Translations under genes and position numbers: made by a program
Shown here: in pieces, positions 19,565 to 28,415 of the stretch
Layout of the letters: the number at the start of each line of letters is the position of its first letter
How positions within the stretch are numbered: position 1 is the stretch's first letter
Assembly (NCBI RefSeq): GCF_900105835.1
Contig: NZ_LT629783.1
Location: 248,001 to 312,000, forward strand
Direction of reading: 5' to 3'
DNA: 64,000 nt
Source of the DNA: Pseudomonas fragi
GTDB taxonomy: Bacteria > Pseudomonadota > Gammaproteobacteria > Pseudomonadales > Pseudomonadaceae
Notes under the pieces: model-generated
What the model was told of the DNA's origin: nothing
What the model saw: the letters and a program-made list of their open reading frames with translations, nothing else
Database searches by the model: none

Positions 19565-21481
19565 ATGACTCATTTGTTCACACGCAAACCCCGCTTCCTG
19601 CCCTTGCTGGCCTGCCTGACCGCAGGCAGCGTCCAGGCTGCCCCCGATATCGCCGCCCCGGCCTTGCAGCAATGGTCCACCGGCAAGGCCCAGGCCCTGG
19701 GCTTCCTGCCCAGTGGCACGGGTGACGAACGCCTGGCAGTGAGCAAGCGCGAGGGCCTGATGCTGCTCGACAAACAGGGCAAAACCCTGAGCCGGGTACA
19801 GGGCGCCTTTGCCGGGCTGGACAGCCGCGCCCTGGGCGATCAGGTGCTGGTGGCCAGTAACGACAAGGACAAGCAGCAAGTTGCGCTGTTCAACCTCGAC
19901 CCCAAGAGCCATCAATGGCAAGCGCCGTCCTATCTGCCTGCCCGTGACTATGCGGTGAACGGCGTGTGCCTGTACCAGGATGACGCGAGCAATATCTACC
20001 TGTTTACCGTGGGTGAAGAGGGCAAGGGTGAGCAGTGGCTGGTGGCGGCCGACAACCGCCGTCTGCCGACGCCGCTGCTGGTGCGCAGCCTGCCACTGCC
20101 ACCGCAGGCCAAGTTCTGCAAGGTCGATGACGCCGCGCAGAACCTGTTCGTCAACGAAGAGAATGTCGGTTGGTGGGCCTACCCGGCCCATGCCGAGGCC
20201 GACGTCGAGCGCGTGCCGGTGGCGATGGTCGAGCCATTTGGCAACCTGAAAAAATCCGCCGGGGATATGGCCCTGGTGCCGGGCGGCTTGCTTGGCCTCG
20301 ATCCCGAGGCGGCACAACTGAACCTGTATCAGCAGCAGGGCAAGGCCTGGGCGCCGGTGGCTAGCCTGCTGCTGGCCGGGGTCACCGAGCCCGAGCATCT
20401 GGCCCTGCGCCAGACGCCGCAAGGCCTGCAACTGCTGGTGCAGGACGGTGCCAGCAACAAGTTGTACGAAGGCGCATTGGCCTGGAAAGCCACACCGGCC
20501 AGCCTGCCCCCTGTGCTGGTCAGCGTAAAACCTGCGGTGCAAACCGAAGTGGTGATGAGCCAGGGCGATGCGGCCGATGACCCGGCCATCTGGGTTCACC
20601 CGCAAACCCCGGCCCTGAGCCGGGTGCTGGGCACCAACAAGCAGCAGGGCCTTGAGGTGTACGACCTGCAGGGTAAACGCGTGCAGCATCTGCCGGTTGG
20701 GCGGCTGAACAACGTCGATGTGCGCCCGGGCTTCGAGCTGGGCGGGCGTACTGTGGATCTGGCGGTGGCGACCAATCGCGATCACAACAGCCTCAGTGTG
20801 TTCAGCATAGACCGCGCCACCGGCACAGTGCAGGCCGCGGGCGAGATTGCCACGCCGGTTACCGATATCTACGGCCTGTGCCTGTTCAAGGCACCGTCGG
20901 GCGAGATCTACAGCTTTGCCAACGACAAAGACGGCACCTTTGTGCAACACCGCTTGTACGCCAAGGGTGACAAGGTTGAGGGCGAACTGGTGCGCCAGTT
21001 CAAGGTCGCGACCCAGCCTGAAGGCTGCGTGGCAGACGATCGCAATCAGCGCCTGTTTATCGGTGAAGAGGATGTGGCGGTGTGGGCAGTGGACGCCCGA
21101 CCGGATCAACCGGCCACGCTGACCAGCGTGATCAAGGTGGGCGGCCCGGTGCATGACGATATCGAAGGCATGGGCCTGTACCAGACCGAAAAAGACAACT
21201 ACCTGGTGATCTCCAGCCAGGGCAACGACAGCTATGTGGTGGTCGATGCCGAGCCGCCCTATGCCCTGCGTGGTGCGTTCCGGGTAGGGGTCAATGCCGC
21301 TGCGGGCATCGATGGCGCGTCGGAAACCGATGGCCTGGAAGTGACCTCGGCCAACCTCGGCGGCCCGTGGAGCAAAGGCATGCTGGTGGTGCAGGACGGT
21401 CGCAAGCGCATGCCCGAGCAGGCGCAGAACTTCAAGTACATTCCCTGGAGCGAAGTGGCCAAGGCGTTGCGCCTGCCATAA
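19565..21481 (+). CDS. Tandem beta-propeller 3-phytase (BPP)
   Basis: A 638-residue secreted phytase that would release phosphate from phytate in the periplasm or outside. The signal peptide ends at about residue 26 (GSVQA-AP). There are two propeller domains: residues about 28-310 lack the canonical metal/phosphate motifs, while about 315-638 carry them (ADDPAIWVHPQTP, GTNKQQGLEVYD, NNVDVRPGF, HDDIEGMGLY, GASETDGLEV). Dual-domain BPPs with an incomplete N-domain are a known arrangement in which the second domain is catalytic. No strong ribosome site is seen at the ATG. It lies between a TonB receptor and its energiser genes. Confidence 0.92.
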   Translation: MTHLFTRKPRFLPLLACLTAGSVQAAPDIAAPALQQWSTGKAQALGFLPSGTGDERLAVSKREGLMLLDKQGKTLSRVQGAFAGLDSRALGDQVLVASNDKDKQQVALFNLDPKSHQWQAPSYLPARDYAVNGVCLYQDDASNIYLFTVGEEGKGEQWLVAADNRRLPTPLLVRSLPLPPQAKFCKVDDAAQNLFVNEENVGWWAYPAHAEADVERVPVAMVEPFGNLKKSAGDMALVPGGLLGLDPEAAQLNLYQQQGKAWAPVASLLLAGVTEPEHLALRQTPQGLQLLVQDGASNKLYEGALAWKATPASLPPVLVSVKPAVQTEVVMSQGDAADDPAIWVHPQTPALSRVLGTNKQQGLEVYDLQGKRVQHLPVGRLNNVDVRPGFELGGRTVDLAVATNRDHNSLSVFSIDRATGTVQAAGEIATPVTDIYGLCLFKAPSGEIYSFANDKDGTFVQHRLYAKGDKVEGELVRQFKVATQPEGCVADDRNQRLFIGEEDVAVWAVDARPDQPATLTSVIKVGGPVHDDIEGMGLYQTEKDNYLVISSQGNDSYVVVDAEPPYALRGAFRVGVNAAAGIDGASETDGLEVTSANLGGPWSKGMLVVQDGRKRMPEQAQNFKYIPWSEVAKALRLP

Positions 21482-21529
21482 CCCGGTCATTTAAGCCGTT
21501 TATAAATACCCCCTTACTGGAGCAACAAC

Positions 21530-22240
21530 ATGCACGCAACCATGGAACATATGACGATCTGGGGCCTGATCAGCGACGCGAGTCTGCTGGTCAAGGGCGT
21601 GATGCTGACCCTGCTGCTGGCTTCGCTGCTGAGCTGGTTCCTGATTGTGCGCCGCAGCGCCATCCTGCGCCGCAGCGAGCGCGACATGGACAGCTTTGCC
21701 CGGCGCTTGCGTGGCCAGGGTGAGCTCAATGCCCTGTACCGCGAAAGCCGCGATACCAGCCATGAAGATGCCGGTGCCGAGCAAGTCTTCGCCGCCGCCT
21801 ACAGTGAATACGCCCAGCTCAAGCAGCAGCCGGGGGTGGATGCCGATGGTGTGATGCAAGGGGTGGAGCGGGCGCTGTATGTGGCTATCAGCGAGCAGGA
21901 AGTTCGCCTGGAGAAAGGCCTGCAGTTTTTGGCGACCGTGGGTTCGGTAAGCCCCTATATCGGCCTGTTCGGTACCGTATGGGGGATCATGAACTCCTTT
22001 ATCGGTCTGTCCCAGGTACAACAGGCAACCCTGTCCACCGTGGCGCCTGGCATCGCCGAAGCCCTGATCGCCACGGCCATCGGCCTGTTTGCGGCGATCC
22101 CGGCGGTCATCGCTTATAACCGCTTCTCGGCCCGTGGCCAGACCCTGCTGACCCGTTACTACAGCCTCGGCAACGAAGTGCAGATGCGCTTGTACCGCAG
22201 CCTGCATGCCGGTTCGCGGAACATGTCCGCCGTCGCTTGA
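21530..22240 (+). CDS. exbB: MotA/TolQ/ExbB proton channel protein
   Basis: A 236-residue inner-membrane protein with three transmembrane segments. The first is near residues 20-42 (GVMLTLLLASLLSWFLIV) and the other two fall in the conserved block SVSPYIGLFGTVWGIMNSFIGL...IAEALIATAIGLFAAIPAV. It forms the pentameric proton channel that energises TonB. GGAG lies 8 bases before the ATG. It is 48 bases after phytase and 14 before exbD, so this set is probably dedicated to the receptor at 16947. Confidence 0.93.
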   Translation: MHATMEHMTIWGLISDASLLVKGVMLTLLLASLLSWFLIVRRSAILRRSERDMDSFARRLRGQGELNALYRESRDTSHEDAGAEQVFAAAYSEYAQLKQQPGVDADGVMQGVERALYVAISEQEVRLEKGLQFLATVGSVSPYIGLFGTVWGIMNSFIGLSQVQQATLSTVAPGIAEALIATAIGLFAAIPAVIAYNRFSARGQTLLTRYYSLGNEVQMRLYRSLHAGSRNMSAVA

Positions 22241-22254
22241 AAGGGAGTTTGAAT

Positions 22255-22701
22255 ATGCTTGCTCGACCACAGCGCAAACACGGGCCCAAGGCCGAAATGA
22301 ACGTAGTGCCTTACATCGACGTGATGTTGGTGCTGCTGGTGATCTTTATGGTGACCGCGCCGATGTTGACCCAAGGGGTGAAAATCGAGCTGCCCAAGGT
22401 TGCGAGCGAAGCTCTGGTCAATGACAGCCAGCAAAAAATCCTCACCTTGTCGGTCAAGGCTGAAGGCGGCTACTACTGGAACCTGGGCAGTGAACTGGAC
22501 ACCAAAAACCAGACCGACAGCGCCGTAAGCCTTGAAGAGTTGCAGGCCAAGGTTGGGCAGGTGGTGGCCCAGGACAGCAACACTCAGGTGTATATCCGCG
22601 CCGACAACGAGGCAGGTTATGGCAGCGTGGTCAAGGCGATGGCGGCCCTGCAGCAAGGTGGCGTGAGCAACCTGGGGCTGGTGACCGAGGCGCCGCAATG
22701 A
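22255..22701 (+). CDS. exbD: ExbD/TolR family biopolymer transport protein
   Basis: A 148-residue protein with one N-terminal transmembrane helix (YIDVMLVLLVIFMVTAPML) that contains the conserved proton-carrying Asp, preceded by the family motif AEMNVVP. The periplasmic domain follows. The ATG at 22255 has GGGAG 8-9 bases upstream; a TTG 18 bases earlier is not needed. It overlaps tonB by 4 bases (ATGA). Confidence 0.93.
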   Translation: MLARPQRKHGPKAEMNVVPYIDVMLVLLVIFMVTAPMLTQGVKIELPKVASEALVNDSQQKILTLSVKAEGGYYWNLGSELDTKNQTDSAVSLEELQAKVGQVVAQDSNTQVYIRADNEAGYGSVVKAMAALQQGGVSNLGLVTEAPQ

Positions 22702-23483
22702 GTGCCGCGTTGATGCATGGCTCGATGGTGCCGGCGCAGCCGTTGCCGTGGACGCGGGTATGGCGTGACAGCCAGGCGCTGGTGGTCAGCGTGGCCCTGC
22801 ACAGCGCCGTGGTGGCGTTCCTGGTGCTTGGCTGGAGCATGGAGCAATCACTGCCGGAACCTGCGCCCTCGACCCTGAAAACCCGGCTGGTGATGCTGCC
22901 GGCCGAGCCGGTCGCCGCGCCGCCTGCTCCGGAGCCGTTGCCGGTGGTGGCGCCGGCGCCGGTGGTCGAGGCAAAACCTGAGGTGGTAAAACCCAAAGTG
23001 GACCCGCAGATACAGGCGCGCAAACTGGAACAGGCGGCGCTGGCGCGCAAACGCGTCGAGGAGCAGAAGCTGGCGCAAGTGGCGCAACAAAAAGCTGCGC
23101 AGCAGCGCGCCGAGCAGGTTGAGGCCCAGCGTCAACAGGCCGTGGCTGAACAGGCCCGGGTTGCAGCGGCGGACAACGCCCGTCGGGCGCAACAGGCCGC
23201 AGCGGCAGCGGATGTGCGCCAGTACCTGCCAATCAGCAAGCAGGCCCCGGACTACCCGCAACGGGCACTGGACAAGGGCATTGAAGGCGATTGCACAGTC
23301 GAGTATTCGGTGACGCCGCAGGGCAAGGTCGACAACCCCAAAGTGGTGGGCAACTGCCATCCGGCGTTTATCCGGCCGTCACTGGTGGCGGCGGCAACAT
23401 TCCGCTACCAGCCGCGCATGGTCGACGGCCAGCCAGTGACAGTGCCGGGGGTGCGCAATACCTTTCACTACAAGATCCAGTGA
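22698..23483 (+). CDS. tonB: TonB energy transducer
   Basis: A 261-residue TonB. The N-terminal anchor is at about residues 28-50 (VVSVALHSAVVAFLVLGW, with the conserved Ser-His pair), then a proline-rich spacer (residues about 55-95), a Gln/Ala-rich predicted coiled coil (about 100-175) and the C-terminal TonB domain (YPQRALDKGIEGDCTVEYSV). The spacer is built to cross the periplasm and touch the TonB box of a receptor. Its 4-base overlap with exbD and its place after phytase suggest a private energy system for phytate uptake. A REP doublet closes the operon. Confidence 0.93.
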   Translation: MSAALMHGSMVPAQPLPWTRVWRDSQALVVSVALHSAVVAFLVLGWSMEQSLPEPAPSTLKTRLVMLPAEPVAAPPAPEPLPVVAPAPVVEAKPEVVKPKVDPQIQARKLEQAALARKRVEEQKLAQVAQQKAAQQRAEQVEAQRQQAVAEQARVAAADNARRAQQAAAAADVRQYLPISKQAPDYPQRALDKGIEGDCTVEYSVTPQGKVDNPKVVGNCHPAFIRPSLVAAATFRYQPRMVDGQPVTVPGVRNTFHYKIQ

Positions 23484-23503
23484 CCCTGTGAGCTCTGGCC
23501 TAT

Positions 23504-23591
23504 TGTGGGAGCGGGCTTGCCCGCGATGCAGGCGCTGCGGTGGTTCAGTTACACCGGGTTGATGCAATCGCGAGCAAGCCCGCTCCCACAA
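23504..23591. repeat. REP doublet (REPIN)
   Basis: Inverted ends TTGTGGGAGCGGGCTTGCCC and GCGAGCAAGCCCGCTCCCACAA. It starts 21 bases after the tonB stop and may serve as the 3' boundary of the phytate operon; no separate T-tailed terminator is seen. Confidence 0.95.
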
Positions 23592-23677
23592 GGTTTGCAG
23601 CGCACCTGACGAGTATCAACATCCCTCAGGCAGCCTTGACCTATGCTCCACGGGTTTTCAAGTTCAAGGAGATGGCC

Positions 23678-25168
23678 ATGAGTGCCCCTGCAACCAGCCC
23701 CACGCCTGCTGCGGCAAAAGTAAAACTCCCCATAGGTCTGGTGATTGCTGTGCTGGTGATGATCGGCATTCTGCTGCTGCCATTGCCCGCCGACCTGCCC
23801 GTGGCCGGGCACCGCATGCTGGCGATCCTGGCGTTTGCCGTGGTGGTGTGGATCACCGAAGCGGTGTCATACGAAGCCAGTGCCATCATGATCACCTCGC
23901 TGATGGCGTTCCTGATCGGCATGGCGCCCACCCTGGATGATCCGTCCAGGCTCTACGGCACTTCCGCCGGCATCACCATGGCCCTGACCGGGTTTTCCAA
24001 TGCTGCCCTGGCGCTGGTGGCGGGCGCTCTGTTCATCGCCGCGGCCATGACCCACACCGGCCTTGACCGGCGCATTGCTCTGGTCACTTTGTCGCGTATC
24101 GGTACCAGCACCCGGCGCATCCTGCTGGGGGCAATTGCGGTGACCATCCTGCTCAGTCTGGTGGTGCCCAGCGCCACAGCGCGCAGTGCCTGCGTGGTGC
24201 CGATCATGATGGGGGTGATCCTGGCCTTTGGCGTGGACAAGCGCTCAAACATCGCCGCCGGGATCATGATTGTGGTCGCCCAGGGCACCAGTATCTGGAA
24301 CGTCGGCATTCAGACGGCGGCCGCGCAAAACCTGCTGACCGTAGGCTTTATGGACAAGATGCTCGGTGCCCGGGTGAATTGGCTCGACTGGCTGATCGCC
24401 GGTGCGCCGTGGGCGATCATCATGTCGGTGGTGCTGCTGTTCGTGGTGCTCAAAATGCTCCCGCCGGAAAGCGACAGCATCCCCGGCGGCAAAGAGGCGG
24501 TAGAAAAATCACTGGCCGAACTGGGGCCCATGACCGGCCCGCAGAAGCGCCTGATGGGTGTATCGATCGCCTTGCTGCTGGCCTGGGCCACCGAGGGCAA
24601 GCTGCACAGCTTTGACACCACCTCGACCACTTACGCCGGGCTGGTGTTTTTACTGCTGCCGCGATTTGGCGTGATGACCTGGAAAGATGTGCAGTCGCGT
24701 ATTCCGTGGGGCACGGTGATTGTGTTCGGGGTTGGTATCAGCCTGGGCACGGCCTTGCTGACTACCCAGGCCGGGCAGTGGCTGGGCGGGCAGGTGGTGG
24801 CCAATACCGGGCTGGATCAGGTCGGGCCGCTGGGGATCTTTGCGATTCTGGGGGCGTTTTTGATTTTGATTCATCTGGGCTTTGCCAGTGCCACGGCGTT
24901 GACCTCGGCGCTGTTGCCGATCCTGATCGCGGTGCTGCAAACCTTGCCGGGTGAATTCAACCGCCTGGGCATGACCATGTTGCTGGGCTTTGTGGTCAGC
25001 TACGGTTTTATCCTGCCGATCAACGCCCCGCAGAACATGGTGTGCCTGGGCACGCAGACCTTTACAGCCAAACAGTTCGCCAAGGTCGGGTTGATTGTGA
25101 CGGCGGTGGGGTACTTGCTGATGCTGCTGTTTGGCGCCACGTACTGGAGTTGGTTGGGCTGGATGTAG
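23678..25168 (+). CDS. DASS/SLC13-family anion:sodium symporter
   Basis: A 496-residue inner-membrane transporter with about 12 hydrophobic segments. Family features are WITEAVSYEASAIMI in the second helix region, the substrate/Na+ hairpin VVPSATARSACVVPI, and the matching C-terminal repeat INAPQNMVCLGT. The group usually carries C4-dicarboxylates, citrate, sulfate or phosphate with sodium. The ATG at 23678 has AAGGAG 6 bases upstream; an ATG two codons earlier and an open frame back to 23540 are less likely. REP doublets flank it on both sides, so it is probably monocistronic. The substrate is not readable. Confidence 0.85.
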   Translation: MSAPATSPTPAAAKVKLPIGLVIAVLVMIGILLLPLPADLPVAGHRMLAILAFAVVVWITEAVSYEASAIMITSLMAFLIGMAPTLDDPSRLYGTSAGITMALTGFSNAALALVAGALFIAAAMTHTGLDRRIALVTLSRIGTSTRRILLGAIAVTILLSLVVPSATARSACVVPIMMGVILAFGVDKRSNIAAGIMIVVAQGTSIWNVGIQTAAAQNLLTVGFMDKMLGARVNWLDWLIAGAPWAIIMSVVLLFVVLKMLPPESDSIPGGKEAVEKSLAELGPMTGPQKRLMGVSIALLLAWATEGKLHSFDTTSTTYAGLVFLLLPRFGVMTWKDVQSRIPWGTVIVFGVGISLGTALLTTQAGQWLGGQVVANTGLDQVGPLGIFAILGAFLILIHLGFASATALTSALLPILIAVLQTLPGEFNRLGMTMLLGFVVSYGFILPINAPQNMVCLGTQTFTAKQFAKVGLIVTAVGYLLMLLFGATYWSWLGWM

Positions 25169-25187
25169 CTCGGTGGGATCGCGCTTG

Positions 25188-25276
25188 TTGTGGGAGCGGG
25201 CTTGCCCGCGATGGGCGCACTGCGGTCTGGCAGACACACCGCGTCGTTCCTATCGCGAGCAAGCCCGCTCCCACAG
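25188..25276. repeat. REP doublet (REPIN)
   Basis: Inverted ends TTGTGGGAGCGGGCTTGCCC and GCGAGCAAGCCCGCTCCCACA lie between the convergent DASS and shaG genes. This leaves only 2 bases between the repeat and the shaG stop. Confidence 0.95.
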
Positions 25277-25278
25277 GT

Positions 25279-25632
25279 TCAGTTAGCGTTTTCGCTACGC
25301 CCGCCGCTGCTGACTTCTGCCGGTACATCCTCACCCGCCATGCGCTTGCGGAACAGCGATGTGCGGGCCAGCAGCAAGGTGGTCACCGGCACGGTGATCG
25401 ACAGCAGGATCGGCATCAGCCAGGCGTGCAGCACCGGCGTCGACTTGAGCGCCGAGAAGTACAGGATCGACGCCAGCGCCACGCCCCACGCACCAATGGT
25501 CGAGGCCAGTGCAGGCGGGTGCATGCGCTGGAAAAAATCCTTGAGGCGCAACAACCCGATCGCCCCGCACAGGGCAAACAGGCTGCTAAGCACCAGCAGC
25601 ACGGCCACCGGTATTTCAATCCAGAGACTCAT
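25279..25632 (-). CDS. shaG: Na+/H+ (Mrp-type) antiporter subunit G
   Basis: A 117-residue small membrane subunit with three hydrophobic helices. The family block is LFALCGAIGLLRLKDFFQRMHPPALASTIG. It is the last gene of the sha/mrp/pha operon and overlaps shaF by 4 bases. The multi-subunit complex exports Na+ (or K+) in exchange for protons and supports salt and alkaline tolerance. Confidence 0.93.
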   Translation of the reverse strand: MSLWIEIPVAVLLVLSSLFALCGAIGLLRLKDFFQRMHPPALASTIGAWGVALASILYFSALKSTPVLHAWLMPILLSITVPVTTLLLARTSLFRKRMAGEDVPAEVSSGGRSENAN

Positions 25633-25907
25633 TCGATCACCTCGCCACGCAGCAGGAATTTGGCCAGCGCAAACGAACCGACAAAGCCGAACAGGGCAAT
25701 CAGCAGCGCGCCTTCAAAATAGGTGTCACTGGCATAGCGGATACCCAGCACCAGCATCATCAGCATGGCCAGGATATACAGGTAGTCCAGCGCCAGTACC
25801 CGGTCCTGGGCCGACGGGCCCTTGAACAGGCGGATCACGGTCAGGACCATCGCCAGGCTGAAGATGAACAGGCTGAGCAGGATGGCATTGCTGAGCAGGG
25901 CACTCAT
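25629..25907 (-). CDS. shaF: Na+/H+ (Mrp-type) antiporter subunit F
   Basis: A 92-residue subunit with three transmembrane helices and the typical RLFKGPSAQDRVLALD loop after the first helix; its Asp is conserved in MrpF. It overlaps shaG and shaE by 4 bases on either side. Confidence 0.93.
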   Translation of the reverse strand: MSALLSNAILLSLFIFSLAMVLTVIRLFKGPSAQDRVLALDYLYILAMLMMLVLGIRYASDTYFEGALLIALFGFVGSFALAKFLLRGEVIE

Positions 25908-26392
25908 TCAAAGATCTCCATCAGTGGGCGCTCATAAGCGGTTTTAAAGTGTTCGATAAACGCTGCCTCGTCGTCCAGGTCGAACACGTGCAGCAACAAC
26001 ACACTGCGGTCCAGGGCCAGCTCCGACCAGATGGTGCCGGGCACTACGGTGGTAATCATCGACAAGGCAGCAAGGCCGTTGGCATCACGCAAGTCCAGGG
26101 GGATCTTGATAAACCGCGAGCGTGGCGGATTTTTGCCCGCGCGCAGTACACCCCAGGCCACGGCGATGTTGGAGGCCACCACATCACGGCCCACCAGAAA
26201 GAACAGCTTGAGAATCACCCCGGGGCGGCGAATACGTACCGGCAGCGGGCGCAGTGGCGCGAACATGACCGGGGCCAGGATGGCCAGTGCCGCGCCCAGT
26301 AACAGGTTGCCGGCACTCAGTGACAGGTTGAGCAGCAGCCACAGCGCCCACAGTGCCAGCGACAGCCAGGGAGCAGGGAAGAGGCGTTTCAT
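25904..26392 (-). CDS. shaE: Na+/H+ (Mrp-type) antiporter subunit E
   Basis: A 162-residue MrpE-type subunit: two N-terminal hydrophobic segments (LSLALWALWLLLNLSLSAGN), then the conserved cytoplasmic part (RSRFIKIPLDLRDANGLAALS, TVVPGTIWSELA, HVFDLDDEA). The start is set at the ATG at 26392, which overlaps the shaD stop by 4 bases; the longer open frame upstream is the shadow of shaD. Confidence 0.93.
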   Translation of the reverse strand: MKRLFPAPWLSLALWALWLLLNLSLSAGNLLLGAALAILAPVMFAPLRPLPVRIRRPGVILKLFFLVGRDVVASNIAVAWGVLRAGKNPPRSRFIKIPLDLRDANGLAALSMITTVVPGTIWSELALDRSVLLLHVFDLDDEAAFIEHFKTAYERPLMEIFE

Positions 26393-28074
26393 GGCTGCAC
26401 CTCCTGCAGCGCCGCCCTGGCTTGCGGGCTCGGCACCGGGCGCGTAGCGATCACGGCCATCACATAACGCTCGGGGTTGTTCAGGGTGTCGGCGGCGGCC
26501 TGGGTATAACGCAATACCGGCTCGGCCTTGAAGGTCAGCACCACGCACAGCCCGAGCAGCAGCACGATGGGCAGGCACTCGATGCGCCGCAGGATCGGCG
26601 ACGGACGCTCAAGGGGGGTCCAGAAGCGCTGAATGCCCATGCGCGAAAAAGCAATCAACGAGGCCAGGCCCGAGAGAATCAACAACGCCAGCAGGCTCCA
26701 GGCTGCCGTTGAAATCGGCGCATCCGTTGCATTGCCCAGGCCCAGCGGGTTGAGCAGGGCGTTGAGCAACCCGAGCTTGCCGATAAACCCGGACAGCGGC
26801 GGCATGCCGATAATCAACAGCGCGCAGGCGATAAAGCTCAGGCCCAGAAAGGCCATGGTCCAGGGAATGATCAGGCCGACGACGACTTTCTGGTCGTCGT
26901 CCAGGTTGCTGCCCCGCGGTGGGGGTATCGACTCGCTCAGGCTAGGCTGCGGCTCAACATCGTCTTCAAGCACCAGGTCGGCGGAAGAGCGCGAGCGTTC
27001 GATTAGCTCGGCCAGCAGGAACAGCGCACTCAATGCCAGGGTGGAACTGACCAGATAGAACAGCGCCGCGGAGGTCAGGTTGGGCTGGGCGAAACCGACA
27101 GCCGACAACAGGATGCCGGCAGACACCAGAATGCTCAGGCTGGCCATGCGCTCCAGCCGCTGGGCGGCGAGGATGGCGATGGCGGCGCAGACAATGGTGG
27201 CCATGCCACCGTAGATCAGCCAGTCACCGGCAAAGTACGCCGAAGCCCCGGCTTGCCCGGAAAACAGCAGGGTCCACAGGCGCAGCACGGTGTAGATACC
27301 GACCTTGGTCATGATTGCAAACAGCGCAGCCACTGGCGCGCTGGCCGATGAGTAGGCCGGTACCAGCCAGAAGTTCAGCGGCCACATGCCGGCCTTGGCC
27401 AGGAAGGCCACTGCCAGAATGGCCGCGCCAGCATGCAGCAAGCCGCGATCGGCCTCGGGCACCAACGGGATTTTCAGTGCCAGGTCAGCCATGTTCAGGG
27501 TGCCGGTCACGCCATAAATCAGCGCTGCACCGATCAGGAACAGCGACGAGGCCAGCAGGTTGATCGAGATGTAATGCAGCCCCGCCGACACCCGCGCCTT
27601 GCCCGAGCCGTGGAGCATCAAGCCATAGGAAGCGGCCAGCAGCACTTCGAAAAACACGAACAGGTTGAACAGGTCGGCGGTCAGAAAGGCCCCGTACAGG
27701 CCCATCAGCTGGATCTGGAACAAGGCATGGAAGCTGGCCCCGGCACGGTCCCAGCGGGCCATGGCGAAGAGCAGGGCGCAACTGGCGATAATGCCGGTCA
27801 GTACCAGCATCAAGGCGCTCAAGTGGTCGACCACCAGGGCAATCCCGAACGGCACTTGCCAGTTGCTCGGCAGGTATACGCCAATCGAAGCCGGGATCGC
27901 TTGCTCACGCGTCCACAGCAACAGCATCACCGAGATACCCAGGCCGAGCAGGGTCGAGATCAGGTTGATCCGCGCTTTCAGCGGACGGTGTTTCTCCCCC
28001 AGCAACAACATGCAGGCTGCGGTCAGCAGCGGCAGCAGAATGGGCGCGACAATCAGGTGCGGCATCAAATTCAT
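26389..28074 (-). CDS. shaD: Na+/H+ (Mrp-type) antiporter subunit D
   Basis: A 561-residue proton-translocating subunit related to NuoM/NuoN, with about 14 transmembrane helices. Visible family blocks are FFEVLLAASYGLMLHG, with the key membrane Glu, and FLAKAGMWPLNFWLVPAYS, with the functional Lys. Near residues 375-400 there is a hydrophilic insert (SSADLVLEDDVEPQPSLSES) between helices. It overlaps shaC and shaE by 4 bases each. Confidence 0.95.
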   Translation of the reverse strand: MNLMPHLIVAPILLPLLTAACMLLLGEKHRPLKARINLISTLLGLGISVMLLLWTREQAIPASIGVYLPSNWQVPFGIALVVDHLSALMLVLTGIIASCALLFAMARWDRAGASFHALFQIQLMGLYGAFLTADLFNLFVFFEVLLAASYGLMLHGSGKARVSAGLHYISINLLASSLFLIGAALIYGVTGTLNMADLALKIPLVPEADRGLLHAGAAILAVAFLAKAGMWPLNFWLVPAYSSASAPVAALFAIMTKVGIYTVLRLWTLLFSGQAGASAYFAGDWLIYGGMATIVCAAIAILAAQRLERMASLSILVSAGILLSAVGFAQPNLTSAALFYLVSSTLALSALFLLAELIERSRSSADLVLEDDVEPQPSLSESIPPPRGSNLDDDQKVVVGLIIPWTMAFLGLSFIACALLIIGMPPLSGFIGKLGLLNALLNPLGLGNATDAPISTAAWSLLALLILSGLASLIAFSRMGIQRFWTPLERPSPILRRIECLPIVLLLGLCVVLTFKAEPVLRYTQAAADTLNNPERYVMAVIATRPVPSPQARAALQEVQP

Positions 28075-28415
28075 TCTTTCGGCTCCCGGCCATCAACGTG
28101 GTCGGTACCGGTCAGGCCCCGAGAGGCCAGCAAGACCACCAGAAACAGTGCGGTCATGGCGAAACTGATGACGATTGCAGTGAGAACCAGCGCCTGGGGC
28201 AGCGGGTCGGTGTAGTTGAGCAAGTCCTGGGGCACACCGTCCTTGATCACCGGCTCCTTGCCGATAAACAGGCTGCCCATGCTGAAGATGAACAGGTTGA
28301 CCCCGTAAGACAGCAGGCACAGGCCCATGACCACCTGAAAGGTTCGCGGACGCAGAACCAGCCAGGTGCCCGATGCGGCCAAAACTCCTATAGCGATGGC
28401 AATGACTTCTTCCAT
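28071..28415 (-). CDS. shaC: Na+/H+ (Mrp-type) antiporter subunit C
   Basis: A 114-residue NuoK-like subunit with three helices. Family text: IGVLAASGTWLVLRPRTFQV, then LLSYGVNLFIFSMG, then DPLPQALVLTAIVISFA. The ATG at 28415 shares one base with the shaA stop (TGATG), so translation is coupled. The larger open frame that extends upstream is not the gene. Confidence 0.93.
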   Translation of the reverse strand: MEEVIAIAIGVLAASGTWLVLRPRTFQVVMGLCLLSYGVNLFIFSMGSLFIGKEPVIKDGVPQDLLNYTDPLPQALVLTAIVISFAMTALFLVVLLASRGLTGTDHVDGREPKE

